DNA from: Doris montereyensis
Lineage: Eukaryota > Mollusca > Gastropoda > Nudibranchia > Dorididae
Direction of reading: 5' to 3'
NCBI GenBank assembly: GCA_037039925.1
Contig: JAXRKP010000008.1
Span: 321,001 to 385,000, forward strand
DNA: 64,000 nt
The notes under the pieces were generated by a model. It worked only from the letters and a program-made list of their open reading frames with translations, searched no databases and had not been told where the DNA came from. This document shows, piece after piece, positions 23,172-63,944 of the stretch. Made by a program: the position numbers and the translations under genes. How positions within the stretch are numbered: position 1 is the stretch's first letter; each line of letters starts with the position of its first letter.

Positions 23172-23478
23172 CATGGTTGGTGGCAGAGTGGTTAGGCTGC
23201 TGGACTTGGGGCCATGAGGCGGTCCCAGTTTAAATCTTGGTAAAGCTAGGTCCAACGGTGCTGTGTTCCTTCAGAAAGACACCTAACATGCATTTTCCCC
23301 ACTACTCAACCCGGGTGAAAATGGGTACAAGCACTCAGCTTAGGAGTAAAAAATCTGTGTCAGACTAGCATCCTGTCCTCGAGGTGATTACTATCATATG
23401 TTCTGCTTCAGGCTATAGAAAACGGGATAAATTCAGGCGCCAGGCGCCATCTAGACTTGAAGGAACTTTATTTCTTTA
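23172..23478 (+). mobile_element. tRNA-derived SINE, family S1
   Basis: Head GTGGCAGAGTGGTTAGGCTG, B-box region CCCAGTTTAAATC, then AAGACACCTAACATG, GGGTACAAGCACTCAGCTTA, CTAGCATCCTGTCCTCGAGG and tail CTTGAAGGAAC. It is antisense to the SDR39U1-like gene. Confidence 0.88.
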
Positions 23479-23657
23479 GCATTTGGTGAACATTGGATAT
23501 AGGAATATTCATGTCTTTGAAATCACTAGCGTTCTTATCAAAGGGAATATTGTATCTCATTAAGCTAACTTGAATTGGCAAATATTATGATGAGAAAAAC
23601 AATAGTCGACCCAAATTAAAAAAATTGATTTAGGTAAGAAAGAATGTTGTGACTGAC

Positions 23658-23804
23658 CAGTCCTTACGATGACACTTCTTGTCGGGCAATCATCAGGTAA
23701 AGCGGCAGCAGCTTCCCAGTCCTTGCCTAATGATGACAGCCAATCAAATGGCTCCACCTTGCTCTCCTCTGTATACTCGTTTGTGTCATCAGGCTTGTAG
23801 CAGG
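23658..23804 (-). CDS. SDR39U1: SDR39U1 exon 4
   Basis: It reads CYKPDDTNEYTEESKVEPFD, then WLSSLGKDWEAAAALPDDCP and TRSVIVRTG. It matches the family motif K-W-E-x-A and the VVxRxG strand. Open throughout; donor GTCAGT. Confidence 0.9.
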
Positions 23805-24414
23805 CTGGGGAGGAGAGAAAGCAATAAACCATTCCATACAACTACAACTTTATGAATTGGAAGATTTATGTAGGTTGCGGTTGGAGAGGAAAGGGGAGGG
23901 GGAGGAGGAGGAGTGAGTAGGGCATGAAGATAACCGCTTTCTTACTTAGGATAAAAAAAAAATAATTTTATGAGAAGAGTTTCAGTGTTTAATTACCATG
24001 GGTCAACTTTGATAACATAGAACTCATGTCTTTCTATTTTGTGTTTGTTAAATTCATTCAAATTTATAGGATGTTTTACAAATTATATAAACTAAATTTC
24101 CAATCCTTCATACTAAATAGAGCTCAAGCAATTTCTCTTGGAAAAATCCCATTCTCCAGCCTGTTTCCGAATCCCTAATAATATACATATATACATATGC
24201 TGCAACAAGAAACGCTCGTACCTAGGTAATAAGGAGGCCCACTCTTTTAGCAAAGCTTTATATGATATATGCTGCTTTATTTACAGACTGTTTAATGTGA
24301 TGTAGTAAAATGTTGAGAATGTTACTCTTTAAATGATTTAATTAATACAAAGTCCTTTCAATGTTTAGGTGATAAACACAAAATAAGTAAAAAGAAGAAA
24401 AGTGAGTGTTGAGC

Positions 24415-24632
24415 ATAGCATAACCAGATGTAGAGTTCTGATTTTATCAGGAATGCAGCCTAATATTGATAAGGTTATTTGCCGTTGCTTTCATCTCCAG
24501 CATTATTTTTCTGGGTTTGAATAGACCTGGCTACTCACTTTACTGAGTTGACAGGAGGTCAAAAAAAGAGAGTAAAATTCTCAGCTTGATCTCATTAGAT
24601 ATTCAAACACAGAATACATCATAAAAGTCCAA
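24415..24632 (-). mobile_element. tRNA-derived SINE, family S4 (truncated)
   Basis: It shares the S4 blocks with 34808-35045 and 47655-47935: AGAGTTCTGATTTTATCAGG, ATTTGCCGTTGCTTTC, TGAATAGACCTGGCTACTCA and ACTGAGTTGACAGGAGG on the + strand. The tRNA-like head is missing. Confidence 0.7.
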
Positions 24633-24643
24633 AATAGACTCAC

Positions 24644-24762
24644 CTATACCAGACAGGGATACAAAAACTTTTGGTGGCTTTGATGCCTCGGACGCTTTCG
24701 CTAAAAGCTCTGTTTTCGGCACACGGCTATCATAGATTTCTGCCTTCATGGATTCGTCCCAT
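24644..24762 (-). CDS. SDR39U1: SDR39U1 exon 3
   Basis: It reads WDESMKAEIYDSRVPKTELL, then AKASEASKPPKVFVSLSGI. It matches RWNExxxxEVxxSRxxTTxxLxxAI and the PPK-hydrophobic strand that ends in (S/T)G(V/I). Open, with AG and GTGAGT sites. Confidence 0.92.
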
Positions 24763-25575
24763 CTGTCAACCAAAATTTTTTGATTAAAATAAAACTTGAA
24801 ATAAAGGATGGCAATGAAAATACTGCTGTTTAATAATACTATTACACATATATATTTAAACCTTATCTATTACCTACAGGCAAGTCAAATCCATGACAGT
24901 TTTTAAGTATTCCTAAAATTTGTTTGCAGCATAGATTAAGATCCAGTCAGTTGTTTTTCCCTTTACAGTAATTTTTCATGAAAAAATGATTAAAACCTTG
25001 AAAAGTTCTTGGGGTTTACTTATACTTGGCTCTTCTCGTAAAAATGTCTTTCAGCCATCATCTCTGAACACATACCTTGATTACAATTACAGGTGTGACT
25101 ATGAACAAAGATTATTTTTTGAGGTCCAGTAAGGAAACACATACAAAATGTTCATAAAAAAGACAACAAATCGTTTCATTTCCACTATTTTACCATCGTG
25201 GGATGATTATGCAAGAAAATGTATTGTTCAGTTAAGTGATGTTGGCCAATGCTTTATTGTAGGAGGTTAAGAAAAAGAGCTTTTTGTCCTCAAGCTTGGT
25301 AATTAAATTGGCCTATATTAAAATTTGACGCTTAAACAGAAACTCTTGAATTGTTGCAGTCAGACTTGATAGAGTCTTTAATCTAAAATATTTGTTTTCA
25401 ATTTCAATGGTCACTTTTTATTCTATGTTTCTTTTTATACCAAAGGTGTGTGTGTATGAATTCTCTTCCTTGAGATCCAAAAATTGACAAAACAATATTT
25501 ACTTGTATCTCATTGCTCTGTGGAACACATGGGTTGCTTGTTGTGGTGTGTTCTTATCACAAGTGTTGTAGTTAG

Positions 25576-26577
25576 GGGAGGCACCTGGACTGGCGAGTTT
25601 TGGACCAAAAGGTTGATTTTCTGTTCTTTGCATATTTGGGTAGAATGATCATTTATCTACAAGTTCATGGCAGAAAAATGTCCATATGACGGTATATTTT
25701 TTTTTTACAAAATATTTTGTAGGCAATGGTAGGTAAAAACAGTCAAAGTTTTGACGTAAATTACCCTAACACTGACTTAGAAAATGGCAGTAAAAACCTG
25801 TATATCGGCGGTTAATTGCCAAATGTGGCAGCACACGATGTTTGACCTCGTTTTTCTTCACTGATCTGCCCGTCTCCTGTCGCTGTGTGATACAAGAGGC
25901 GTTGCGTGTCAGTGTGTATGTAAGGATATAGAGGAAAAAAACAAAAACTGGTCATTTCGACGTCTGTTTTCACAACAGTGAGCATCTAAATCTAGATTTA
26001 TAATCCTTTTTACATAAGTAACAATGCCAGAGACTGTCGAAAAGAGCAATGGGACTGCTACAACAAGGGAAACCCGTCTGAAGCGTTTGTTTTGTATTAT
26101 TTTCTTTTGATTTTTTTACTTGCATTTTTCTTGAAATGTAGTTTTTCCACACTAAAATTCTATCTCCTCCGCCATTACCGAACGATTTGTATTATGTTTG
26201 GCACACAGATTTCTCTTGTCAATGTTAATAGAATGACGTGTTTTTTTTTTATATTGTAACTTTTTGAGAAGTATTATTTTTTGTAATAAAAATACAGTTT
26301 TTGTACATTCACGATTTCAAAAATTCATTAAAAAACTATCCAAAATATCGAAAAAAACTCGACGTCACTCTTTAAATACTGAATGGAAAAGACGATATGC
26401 ACAGGTTTTGAGTGATTTTATTCATAACTAAGGAGGAGGAAATGGCAACCAAGGACCTACAAACTTTTCAATGAAATAGGATGACTGTATTTTGACAGTT
26501 ACTCATGTACATACTAAAAGCAAAAACCTAAATTCAAAAGCTAAAAAATCACTTCAGGTGCCCCCCCCCCCCCATGG
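25576..26577. mobile_element. Possible DNA transposon relic with short inverted ends
   Basis: The left end GGGGAGGCACCTG and the right end CAGGTGCCCCCC are inverted, 1 kb apart, in an SDR39U1 intron. No target duplication and no transposase motif was seen. The right end merges into a C tract of about 15. Confidence 0.3.
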
Positions 26578-26692
26578 AAGAAGAAAAATTCACCTGGTTA
26601 TGTAAATGAGTCTCACTATCAAAACATAGCACAGTCAATTCATTCAAAAGGTATTTTCATGTCATTGCCATAATTAGATAAAACTTCTTTAC

Positions 26693-26781
26693 CCACTTTT
26701 TAAATGGCTGAAAATTGGTTCCCCTGACATGCTAACAACAGCAACACAATCATTTGGCAGTCCATTGCGGTTTATATCTTC
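26693..26781 (-). CDS. SDR39U1: SDR39U1 exon 2
   Basis: It reads EDINRNGLPNDCVAVVSMSG, then EPIFSHLKSG. It corresponds to the strand and loop NLAGENI in the human protein (here SMSGEPI). Phase is compatible with exon 3 across GG|A TGG. Confidence 0.88.
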
Positions 26782-26939
26782 CTATGGAAAATAAAAAAGT
26801 ACAAGTAGCATCAGAACATAGAAAACAAAAGGAAACAAAGTAAACAACATGAAAGGGATTGGCACATGATGTTATTAAATATTCATAGCTATGAGATTAT
26901 TATAACAAAACTTTCACAATTATCACATTGAGAAGTAAA

Positions 26940-27190
26940 GATAAAGATAAAGATAAAAATGGATTTAAAGGCTGTATCCACGCACAAGTGCAGGCTCACT
27001 GACTGTACATCGTTTATCCACAAATAGGTAATTTCATTCAAGATCCTTTTCAACTCCCGAGGAAACATACAGTACAAAAGTCTGTTAAGCTTTTGCACTA
27101 ACATTGAACACTCTGACAAGATCTTTCTCAACATATAGCTTGGTATTCATTCACACCTGAGTCAAGTGAGGAAAATAGTCTTTCTTAAGA
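26940..27190 (-). mobile_element. SINE-like repeat, family S2
   Basis: The + strand has AAAGATAAAGATAAAGAT, CACGCACAAGTGCAGGCTCA, CAACTCCCGAGGAAACATAC, TTTCTCAACATATAGCTTGG and TTCATTCACACCTGAGTCAA. It is in sense orientation to the SDR39U1-like gene. Confidence 0.85.
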
Positions 27191-27280
27191 GTACGCTAGA
27201 GTTAAGCTACAACGCTTCAAGAGAATTCACGATCGTTCTATATTTGTCAAAATCAGAAAGAGAAGATCACATTGACATAC

Positions 27281-27385
27281 CCAAGTTATACGATTATTTC
27301 AGGTTTTCTTGAGACTGAGATCAAGTTGAAACCTTTTTTGCTCCTAGACGGGCGAAGTTTCGTCCGATGAAGCCAGTCCCGCCAC
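27281..27385 (-). pseudogene. SDR39U1: SDR39U1 exon 1 (nucleotide-binding motif) with two one-base deletions
   Basis: It starts after TTTCCTCAG with the glycine-rich GGTGFIGRNFA. The frame must then shift to read SKKGFNLISVSRKPE and shift again to read NRITW before the GTATGT donor. GGxGFIG is the Rossmann dinucleotide-binding loop. Confidence 0.82.
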
Positions 27386-27535
27386 CTGAGGAAATTTATA
27401 AAAAAAGCATTCGATTACAACAGATAAATTCAAACAGAAAAAAAAACCCCAAAACTTTTCTATTCTAGACCACAGCTCTCGTCTAAATTATAAAAAAATA
27501 CTGCATGTCCGGTCATACTGATGTACATGTATGTA

Positions 27536-28289
27536 CAAGGGCTGTCCTGAAATTAAGATTTTTGCATGCAAAAGGGAATAATCCAATGATATTCATTGTG
27601 AATTTGTTTCTGTATACGGTAAAGATGTAATGAGCAAAAACAGGTCTATCAATGGTGTAGCTGCTACAGTAGAATGTTCGAGGCAGGGCGTTCAAATCTT
27701 GAAGATGATCCAGGCCATGGATGCTCAGTCTTCTGTGACAAACAAAAATATTGTACATGTTGATGCTGCTTTGATTCACGAGGACTGGCGACTGAAAATG
27801 TAGACATTCTGTCCCCTGGTCAAAGTGTAAATGCTATCGGGTATTGTGAAACACTGGACAGATTAAAGAAGTCCTGCCTCGAAAAAGACCAGGCCACCTG
27901 AGGAAGGGCATCATCTTGCAGCATGACAATGCTACACTGCATACAGCAAAACTGACAAAGGAGTGGCTTCAAAGATACAATTGAGAGGTTCTGCCACAGC
28001 CACCACACAGTTTGAATCTGGTTCCTTCAGATTATCCCCTATTTGGACCCCTTAAACGGCATGTCAAGAAAAAACTTCACAGAGTGAAGAATTGGATTCA
28101 ATCTCTTGACGAGAATTTCTTGATAGGGTATATATTCTCTTGTGCGCCAATGAAAAAATTGCATCAATCTTCACAGGGTTTACGTTGAGACATAGATAAA
28201 GAGTGTGAGTACTTTCTAAAATTTCATTGTGATGAAATTTGAACTTTCCAACCTATGGTTACTTCACCTTAATTTCGGGACAACCCTTG
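27536..28289 (+). mobile_element. mariner transposon, internally deleted (754 bp)
   Basis: The inverted ends start CAAGGGCTGTCCTGAAATTA, with TA flanking both ends (27534-27535 and 28290-28291). Plus-strand transposase pieces include the helix-turn-helix region MFEAGRSNLEDDPGHG, then SVNAIGYCETLDRLKKS, ILQHDNATLHTAK and VPSDYPLFGPLKRHVKK. The second and third catalytic aspartates keep the D34D spacing of mariner. The first aspartate lies in a deleted middle portion, and a stop replaces the Trp before EVLP. Non-autonomous. Confidence 0.92.
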
Positions 28290-28291
28290 TA

Positions 28292-28680
28292 TATAGGTGC
28301 CGTCTGACATGAGTATAAAGGGAGCCAGGGCAGTTGAAATAGGGTCGACAAGAAGAAGTTGAGAGCCTCTCAAGATTTTTATAGCGCTTCAAAGTTTTAC
28401 CCTTCTCTTCTAGGCTTATGTGAGAAAAAACATTGAAACAACAGAAAAAAATATTTCAACGATTTTCTCACAATGCTAGTTTTTGACAATGATTGGTTAA
28501 CCATTTAGTTAACAGAAAAAAAGACACGTTCAGGCTCATAAGCTTACGTCTAAAGGCCTTTGGTTGAGTCTCTTTTTGCCTTGGACAACTGGTAGTAACG
28601 ATGCTAACAGCTGTACTATGCATGAAGTAGGCCTGATTTATACAAGTTTCATTTATAGGTGCCGTCTGACATGAGTATAA
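28292..28680. repeat. Exact 27-bp direct repeats 335 bp apart
   Basis: TATAGGTGCCGTCTGACATG followed by AGTATAA occurs at 28292-28318 and 28654-28680. The first copy abuts the right end of the mariner. The spacer has no recognised content. Confidence 0.8.
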
Positions 28681-28699
28681 TGTAAAATGGAATGATCCT

Positions 28700-29690
28700 A
28701 CTAGGACAAGTCCATCGCCAGAGGTGTGAGCTGGTCTGTTTTGAGAGTATGTGTGATTGAGCTGATAATAAAAATGTGTGTTTGCACAGATACGTTATTG
28801 GTCTTGTTGTCTCCTACTAAATTGAAAAGAATGGAATCATCCTACTTTTTGCTTGGCCGGGGGTGAGACCAAATGATCGCCATGCGACTGAATTCAATAG
28901 ATTGGTGATGGCCTGGTCAGAAGTCACACTTCCCGTGAACTCATAAAACCGTGGGCATCTCGTGCCACGGCGATGACTTTCAGAGAGCCAACTAACATGT
29001 GGCAGCCATTGTGCTGGCTGAGCGAGCCGTTTTCTTGTGTTAAATTTGCCAAAGAAATGGAAAAGTTGCTAAAATCAAAATCGTTGCATTAAAAAATCTA
29101 CTCTGAGCGATTGTAGATATTGGACCAAATAATCTGTACGTGCAAAGTTACCATCAAATTCAAATCTATATTAAATTAAATGCTCTTATCAATTGAAATT
29201 GACCATATCTTTTAGTAATGAAAATACAAGATGGCAGCATTTCCATGGCGCAACCATATAATATGATGATTCCATTTCCCCCTACTTTTCCAACTAATTT
29301 AGATATGCTGAGTTCAATGGTAGTGGTTAAAAATCAATATTATGGACAAAAATTTTTGCTCAGGACCCGTATCCCTCTTACGAGATTGTGATATATTTTA
29401 TTAGATAGAGCTAGATCTAACTTTACTAAGGTTTCTCGTTTACAAATAATTCAATAAAATCAAACGAAAGTAAGTCACTTTCGATTCTCAGTGCCAGTCT
29501 GATTTGTCAGTGACACCTAAGCTGCTCATACTCTATGAAACAGTCAGTCATCTTGAGTCTCTCAGCATCATTCTCAGTTAGGGGGAATTGACTGAAACCT
29601 GTCTCAAACAGTCCCGAAAAACTGCTGCAACTACTGAGAGCAAGCTCTGAAAAACAGGCAAAATTTTTCTCATTTTTACCTCCCTAGAAT
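28700..29690. other. Intergenic DNA, no gene recognised
   Basis: Between the SDR39U1-like gene (minus) and XPC (plus). 28860-29040 is less AT-rich and may be promoter-proximal, but no exon was identified. Confidence 0.25.
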
Positions 29691-29699
29691 GTGCCTGAC

Positions 29700-30170
29700 T
29701 ACGGAGCTATTCAGATTTAGATCTATGGTTTAGTTTTAGATCTAGATTATTATTGATTAATATGTAGATCTAGATTCTAGATAACTCTAGCTAGTTAAAT
29801 TTTTGTCTTCTAGTAAATGGCTAGTAAATATATATATATAATCTTTTTTTTAACAATGAGATCTAGATCTATTTCTAGATAACTCTAGATTTATGTTTGA
29901 ACAATAGAAGAATTTTTAGTTAGAATCAAAGATCAAATTCTAATTAGTAAATGGAATCTAGTAAATATATATATATAATCTTTTTACTTTCAATGAGATC
30001 TAGCTCCCATTTAAATTCCTCCCCAATATTATGATTTATTTTCCAGAAGACATAGGAAATCCCAGAAGATCTATTATTATCTAGATCTAGTTAGAATCAA
30101 AGATACTAGAGTAGATCTATTATTACTATTAGTATAGTATCTTTGATAGAATCTAACTTAGGTTAGTAAA
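29700..30170. repeat. Region rich in TAGATCTAGA motifs, with direct and inverted repeats
   Basis: AGTAAATATATATATATAAT with TGAGATCTAG downstream occurs twice, at about 29812-29870 and 29945-30003. A hairpin pairs 30089-30110 with 30146-30168 (GTTAGAATC..AAAGATACTA). The same TCTAGATCTAGA word marks the foldback element near 2.1 kb and recurs at 30907-30945. Confidence 0.6.
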
Positions 30171-31159
30171 ACTCATAATTTTCACCCCTACTTTCATTTC
30201 ACTCTCTACTAGTATTTCGTTGTTTTTAGACACGTCCAGATTTGAGCTCTCTCTGAGGCATGAAGAATAATTCAACAACTTATTTTCTCACCTATAATGA
30301 CACTCATTATCTTTGGATTCACTACTGTTCGTGAAATCGAAAGGAGCAAAAAGGACGAGTGTTTACATAATCTCAACCTGCGAAAATAGTACTAAGGGAC
30401 ATGACTCTGGAATAATGTTTGCGCGAAATGCTGATGTTATGAAACACATTTCACATACCCTCATTCAGCCTTCACGGTCCAAATGCCAACTAAATCACCT
30501 CGTGGCTGATCATAACCAAACATAATTCTAAAATGGTGAAAAAACTATCCAGCACTGCATATGATGTTGCAATTACAGAGAAGTCTGGTGAGCTAAAATG
30601 GAAAATAAAGTTACTTCCTTACTATCATCGCTGCGCATCTCCTGGGATTGACTTGTTTTGTTTTCATTCAATGAATGTAGCTCTATTATTAGTATTATGT
30701 CAACACGCTACTGACCTAATTTGCAACATTGATAACGCATATATCTATGTATATGATATCTAGAGACATTTATATTAGATCTATTATCGATTCAACTCAA
30801 CACAGTAATGTTTCCCTGATCATTGAGAAGGACTCAGGACTTGCATCACATAATATAGAAAACTGTAGGTTTTTATGCACTTGTCAGCTATGATAATATT
30901 TAATACATCTAGATCTAGATCTGTAGTCTAGATCTAGATTTAGATTCTGCGCAAATGTATTGGCCGATCTTGACTCTTGACTACTCTCAGTCACAGCCTC
31001 TTTCTTTGAATGTTTGACTTTAATAAAGCATTTCTCCAAAAAGCAAAATTGGATTTTATTATGAAAAAAAAGAGTAAGGTAATTAAATCAAGAATCTAGA
31101 CTCTGGCACTATTTGCTTAGTAAAGGAAACTTTGGGACAGGAGTTGAACCTCCCTCCTC

Positions 31160-31272
<113 letters not shown>

Positions 31273-31314
31273 TCTATTCTTCTAATATCATTTTGTTGAT
31301 GGTTCTGTCGTAGT

Positions 31315-32150
<836 letters not shown>

Positions 32151-32468
32151 TCTTTCTTCTGTATCTCTAATGCTTTTTGCAATACACTCTAAACTCCGTC
32201 CCCACCTCAAACTCTTTAATAAAATGCTAGAACAACGATTCCAACTCAACACCAAACATGATCCACAACCCCAAATCAATGACAAACAAACTTCATTTCC
32301 ACTGTGACCTTCTCATGTTTATGAAGATGATAAAGAGAGAAAAAGGGGGAGGGGGGGTAGGTACACACTGATCAAAGACACAGAGAAAGAGCCTGAAGAA
32401 ACCAAGAATTGAATTTCAGGGAATATCTTTGTTTTAACATGTTGAATTTTTTTTCATTTAATCTCCAG

Positions 32469-61412
<28,944 letters not shown>

Positions 61413-62200
61413 ATACTGCAAATCCATTTGAGTTGGTGCTGTACATTTATGCAAACGTTTGAAGAGTCTTATCATGTAAATGTAATATAGATTTTTATAA
61501 TATCTAGTTTTTGAAAGACTTGAGTGTAGGCGCTTTATTAAAGTTTTCAGGTTTAAATGTCAATTGTCATCAAATATTTTCTTGAGAGGATCTTATCGAC
61601 TCTTTTTCCTCATGTAAGGAAATAATTCATTTGTAAAAATAAGACTACAAAAGTACATTACCTTAAGAAAAATTATACCATAAGTGTCTTGTTTTTTTCA
61701 TTTTCATGTTTTTTGTGTGTCCAAAAAAACAGTCAATTAAAAAACAATTTGTGTAAAATTTTTATTTTTGAGCAAATTAAATTTTAGTATACATTTAAAG
61801 TGTATAAAATTTCTTAATTGTGGAACAAAAAAGTCTGGAAGTTATGATGTTTCAAAATGTGTATACATGGTTTTTTTTTGGGGTTTTCTCAGGCCGTCGC
61901 TTGAAAAAAGTGTGGCATTCAGTGAGTTAAATTTACATGTACCTCAGATTTAAGAAACGAGTAAAACATATTACGAAACCATGGATCTGGTTTGTTGTCA
62001 GCAAAACAAAAGAACACAACAACAAAAAGTAAAAATTCTGTGTTCTTAAAATAAAAATGTTCCCTTTGATTTACAACACTAGCTGAAAAGCTCAACGCTG
62101 GTGGAGCGAGTTCTGAATCTAGATGTAGAACCAAAGCCACATCATGATTCTGCTACCTTGAAAAAAAAGCTTGAAACACCTACCTATCTGTTTCTTTTGT
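61413..62200. other. XPC 3' UTR and downstream DNA
   Basis: ATTAAA near 61535, within TTTATTAAAG, is the most plausible polyadenylation signal for XPC. No further gene was recognised. Confidence 0.4.
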
Positions 62201-62209
62201 TTTATTGTC

Positions 62210-62458
62210 CTTCTTCTTCTTCTTCTTCTTCTTCTTCTTCTTCTTCTTCTTCTTCTTCTTCTTCTTCTTCTTCTTCTTCTTCTTCTTCTTCTTCTTCTTC
62301 TTCTTCTTCTTCTTCTTCTTCTTCTTCTTCTTCTTCTTCTTCTTCTTCTTCTTCTTCTTCTTCTTCTTCTTCCTTCCTTCTTCTTCTTTTCTTCTTTCTT
62401 CTTCTTCTTCTTCTTCTTCTTCTTCTTCTTCTTCTTCTTCTTCTTCTTCTTCTTCTTT
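62210..62458. repeat. (TTC)n microsatellite, about 250 bp
   Basis: Almost pure TTC/CTT array with a few TTCC and TTTTC interruptions near 62370-62400. All long open frames across it are translations of the repeat. Confidence 0.98.
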
Positions 62459-62860
62459 GACAAGTCATATTCTTATAAGAATGTTAATTCCAAGTCTAAC
62501 GTCATATGATCATATGGACGGTGAAAGCAGCAAGTCGTGTACGTCCAATTTTGGATGTCTTGAGAAAATGAAAGAAAAAGATGCCGGGCATCATAATCTA
62601 TTTTCACAGACATGCACGGTATGCAAGTGTCAAAAACTAGACCAATAGGAATACACGGATTGCTCATATGGTTATTATACAGGTTTTTATTGGTTCTTGT
62701 GTCACAGAATCCTAACTAGTAGAAGCATAGGGGCTTCCTAATCTTAAAAAAGCTGTGACTACTTTTAGACTTACGATATGCAACTTTCACCGTCGATATC
62801 ATATATGTGTATGTTTCCTCCATTTATAAATATGATATAATCCTGAGATTGTTTGCTTTC

Positions 62861-63202
62861 ATTTATAACATGTCGTGTTATCATAATAATTTTTCTTCCA
62901 TTTATAACAAGTCATGTTATCATAGGAATGTTTACTTCCATTTGTAAAATGTCATGTTATCATAGGAATGTTTACTTCCATTTATAAAATGTCATGTTAT
63001 CACAGGAATGTTTATTTCCATTTGTAAAATGTCATGTTATCAAAGGAATGTTTATTTCCATTTGTGAAATGTCATGTTATCATAGGAATGTTTATTTCCA
63101 TTTGTAAAATGTCATGTTATCATAGGAATGTTTACTTCCATTGTAAAATGTCATGTTATCATTGGAATGTTTACTTCCATTGTAAAATGTCATGTTATCA
63201 CA
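62861..63202. repeat. 40-bp minisatellite, about 8.5 copies
   Basis: Unit AATGTTTACTTCCATTTGTA followed by AAATGTCATGTTATCATAGG; period 40, with the last units one base shorter. Copies differ at a few positions. Confidence 0.95.
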
Positions 63203-63614
63203 TCCAGGGAAATAAAGGTTTGGGAAAGTGTTGGTGTGCAGAGAAGTTTTTGGGGTAATATACTGTCTGATAATTTTTTTCATTTCATGCTTTTCTCTTG
63301 TTTTTTTGGTAGATCAAAATGTTACCATGTTTATTAACATTTTTTTCTATAGACAATACACTCATGATCATAACCATTTCTTTCTAGTGTGCGATACTTG
63401 TATGTAGTATTAGAACCTTTGGCTGACAGCTGAGATTAAATGATGAAGAAAATAAAAAACAACGAATCAAAAGCTCTGACAGATTTCCTATATTTTTCTA
63501 TGTTACTGTGTTACGATATGTATGTCAAATCTATGTCAAAATTATCATTTTGCTTTATTGTATCTGTGTATTATAACGTTTTTAACATTATGAGAGTGAG
63601 AGGCCTAACTATGC

Positions 63615-63944
63615 GTGAAGGATAGACTCTGCTTTTTTTCAATCTCAAGTAACTCTAGCTTAGATATGATTGACAGAATGATGAAGCTTTACTCTGCTAT
63701 TTCAATCTCAAGTAACTCTAGCTCAGATAAAATTGACAGAATGATGAAGCTTTACTCTGTTGTCTCAATATTAATCTCAGGTTACTCTAGCTTTGATATG
63801 GTTGACATAATGATGAATCTTTACTCAGTTGTCTCAATCTCAGCTAATTCTAGCTTTGATCTGATTGACAGAATGATAAAGCTTCACTCTGCTATCTCAA
63901 TCTCCTCAGCTACCTCAAAACTAGCTGATCTCTCTTGTTTTTGA
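63615..63944 (+). CDS. Open reading frame of four 21-23 residue repeats
   Basis: A 109-codon frame with four repeats of the type ISSNSSxDxIDRMMKLYSA. Repeat starts at 63644, 63707, 63776 and 63839 are spaced 63, 69 and 63 bases, all multiples of three, so the frame survives the repeats. I do not recognise it. It may be part of a repeat-rich exon, or a minisatellite that happens to be open. Confidence 0.35.
   Translation: MKDRLCFFSISSNSSLDMIDRMMKLYSAISISSNSSSDKIDRMMKLYSVVSILISGYSSFDMVDIMMNLYSVVSISANSSFDLIDRMIKLHSAISISSATSKLADLSCF

Larger units (their letters stand above)
21820..27385 (-). pseudogene. SDR39U1: SDR39U1-like epimerase gene with multiple frame breaks (pseudogene or assembly errors)
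   Basis: SDR39U1 is an atypical short-chain dehydrogenase/reductase of the TIGR01777 epimerase family; its substrate is not established. Five exons on the minus strand: 27385-27281 (nucleotide-binding GGTGFIG, SRKP, NRITW), 26781-26693 (INRNGLPNDCVAVVSMSGEP), 24762-24644, 23804-23658 and 22226-21820 (stop TAA). Order, intron positions and splice sites are those of a normal gene, so it is not a processed copy. However, exon 1 has two one-base deletions and the last exon has at least five one-base indels. Nearly all are missing bases. The initiator exon was not found; it would carry the few residues before GGTGFIG. Either the gene is decaying in place or the assembly is poor here. Confidence 0.85.

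Noticed and set aside
30313..30763. Two adjacent open frames (70 and 76 codons) upstream of XPC
   Set aside because: Considered as XPC first exons, but neither resembles an XPC N-terminus nor offers a donor in phase with the 32469 exon.
62101..62648. Open frames of poly-Ser, poly-Leu, poly-Phe, poly-Lys, poly-Arg and poly-Glu
   Set aside because: Products of the (TTC)n array read in all six frames.
62853..63205. CRISPR-like array of regularly spaced repeats
   Set aside because: The 40-bp units are contiguous with no unique spacers, and the genome is animal; it is a minisatellite.
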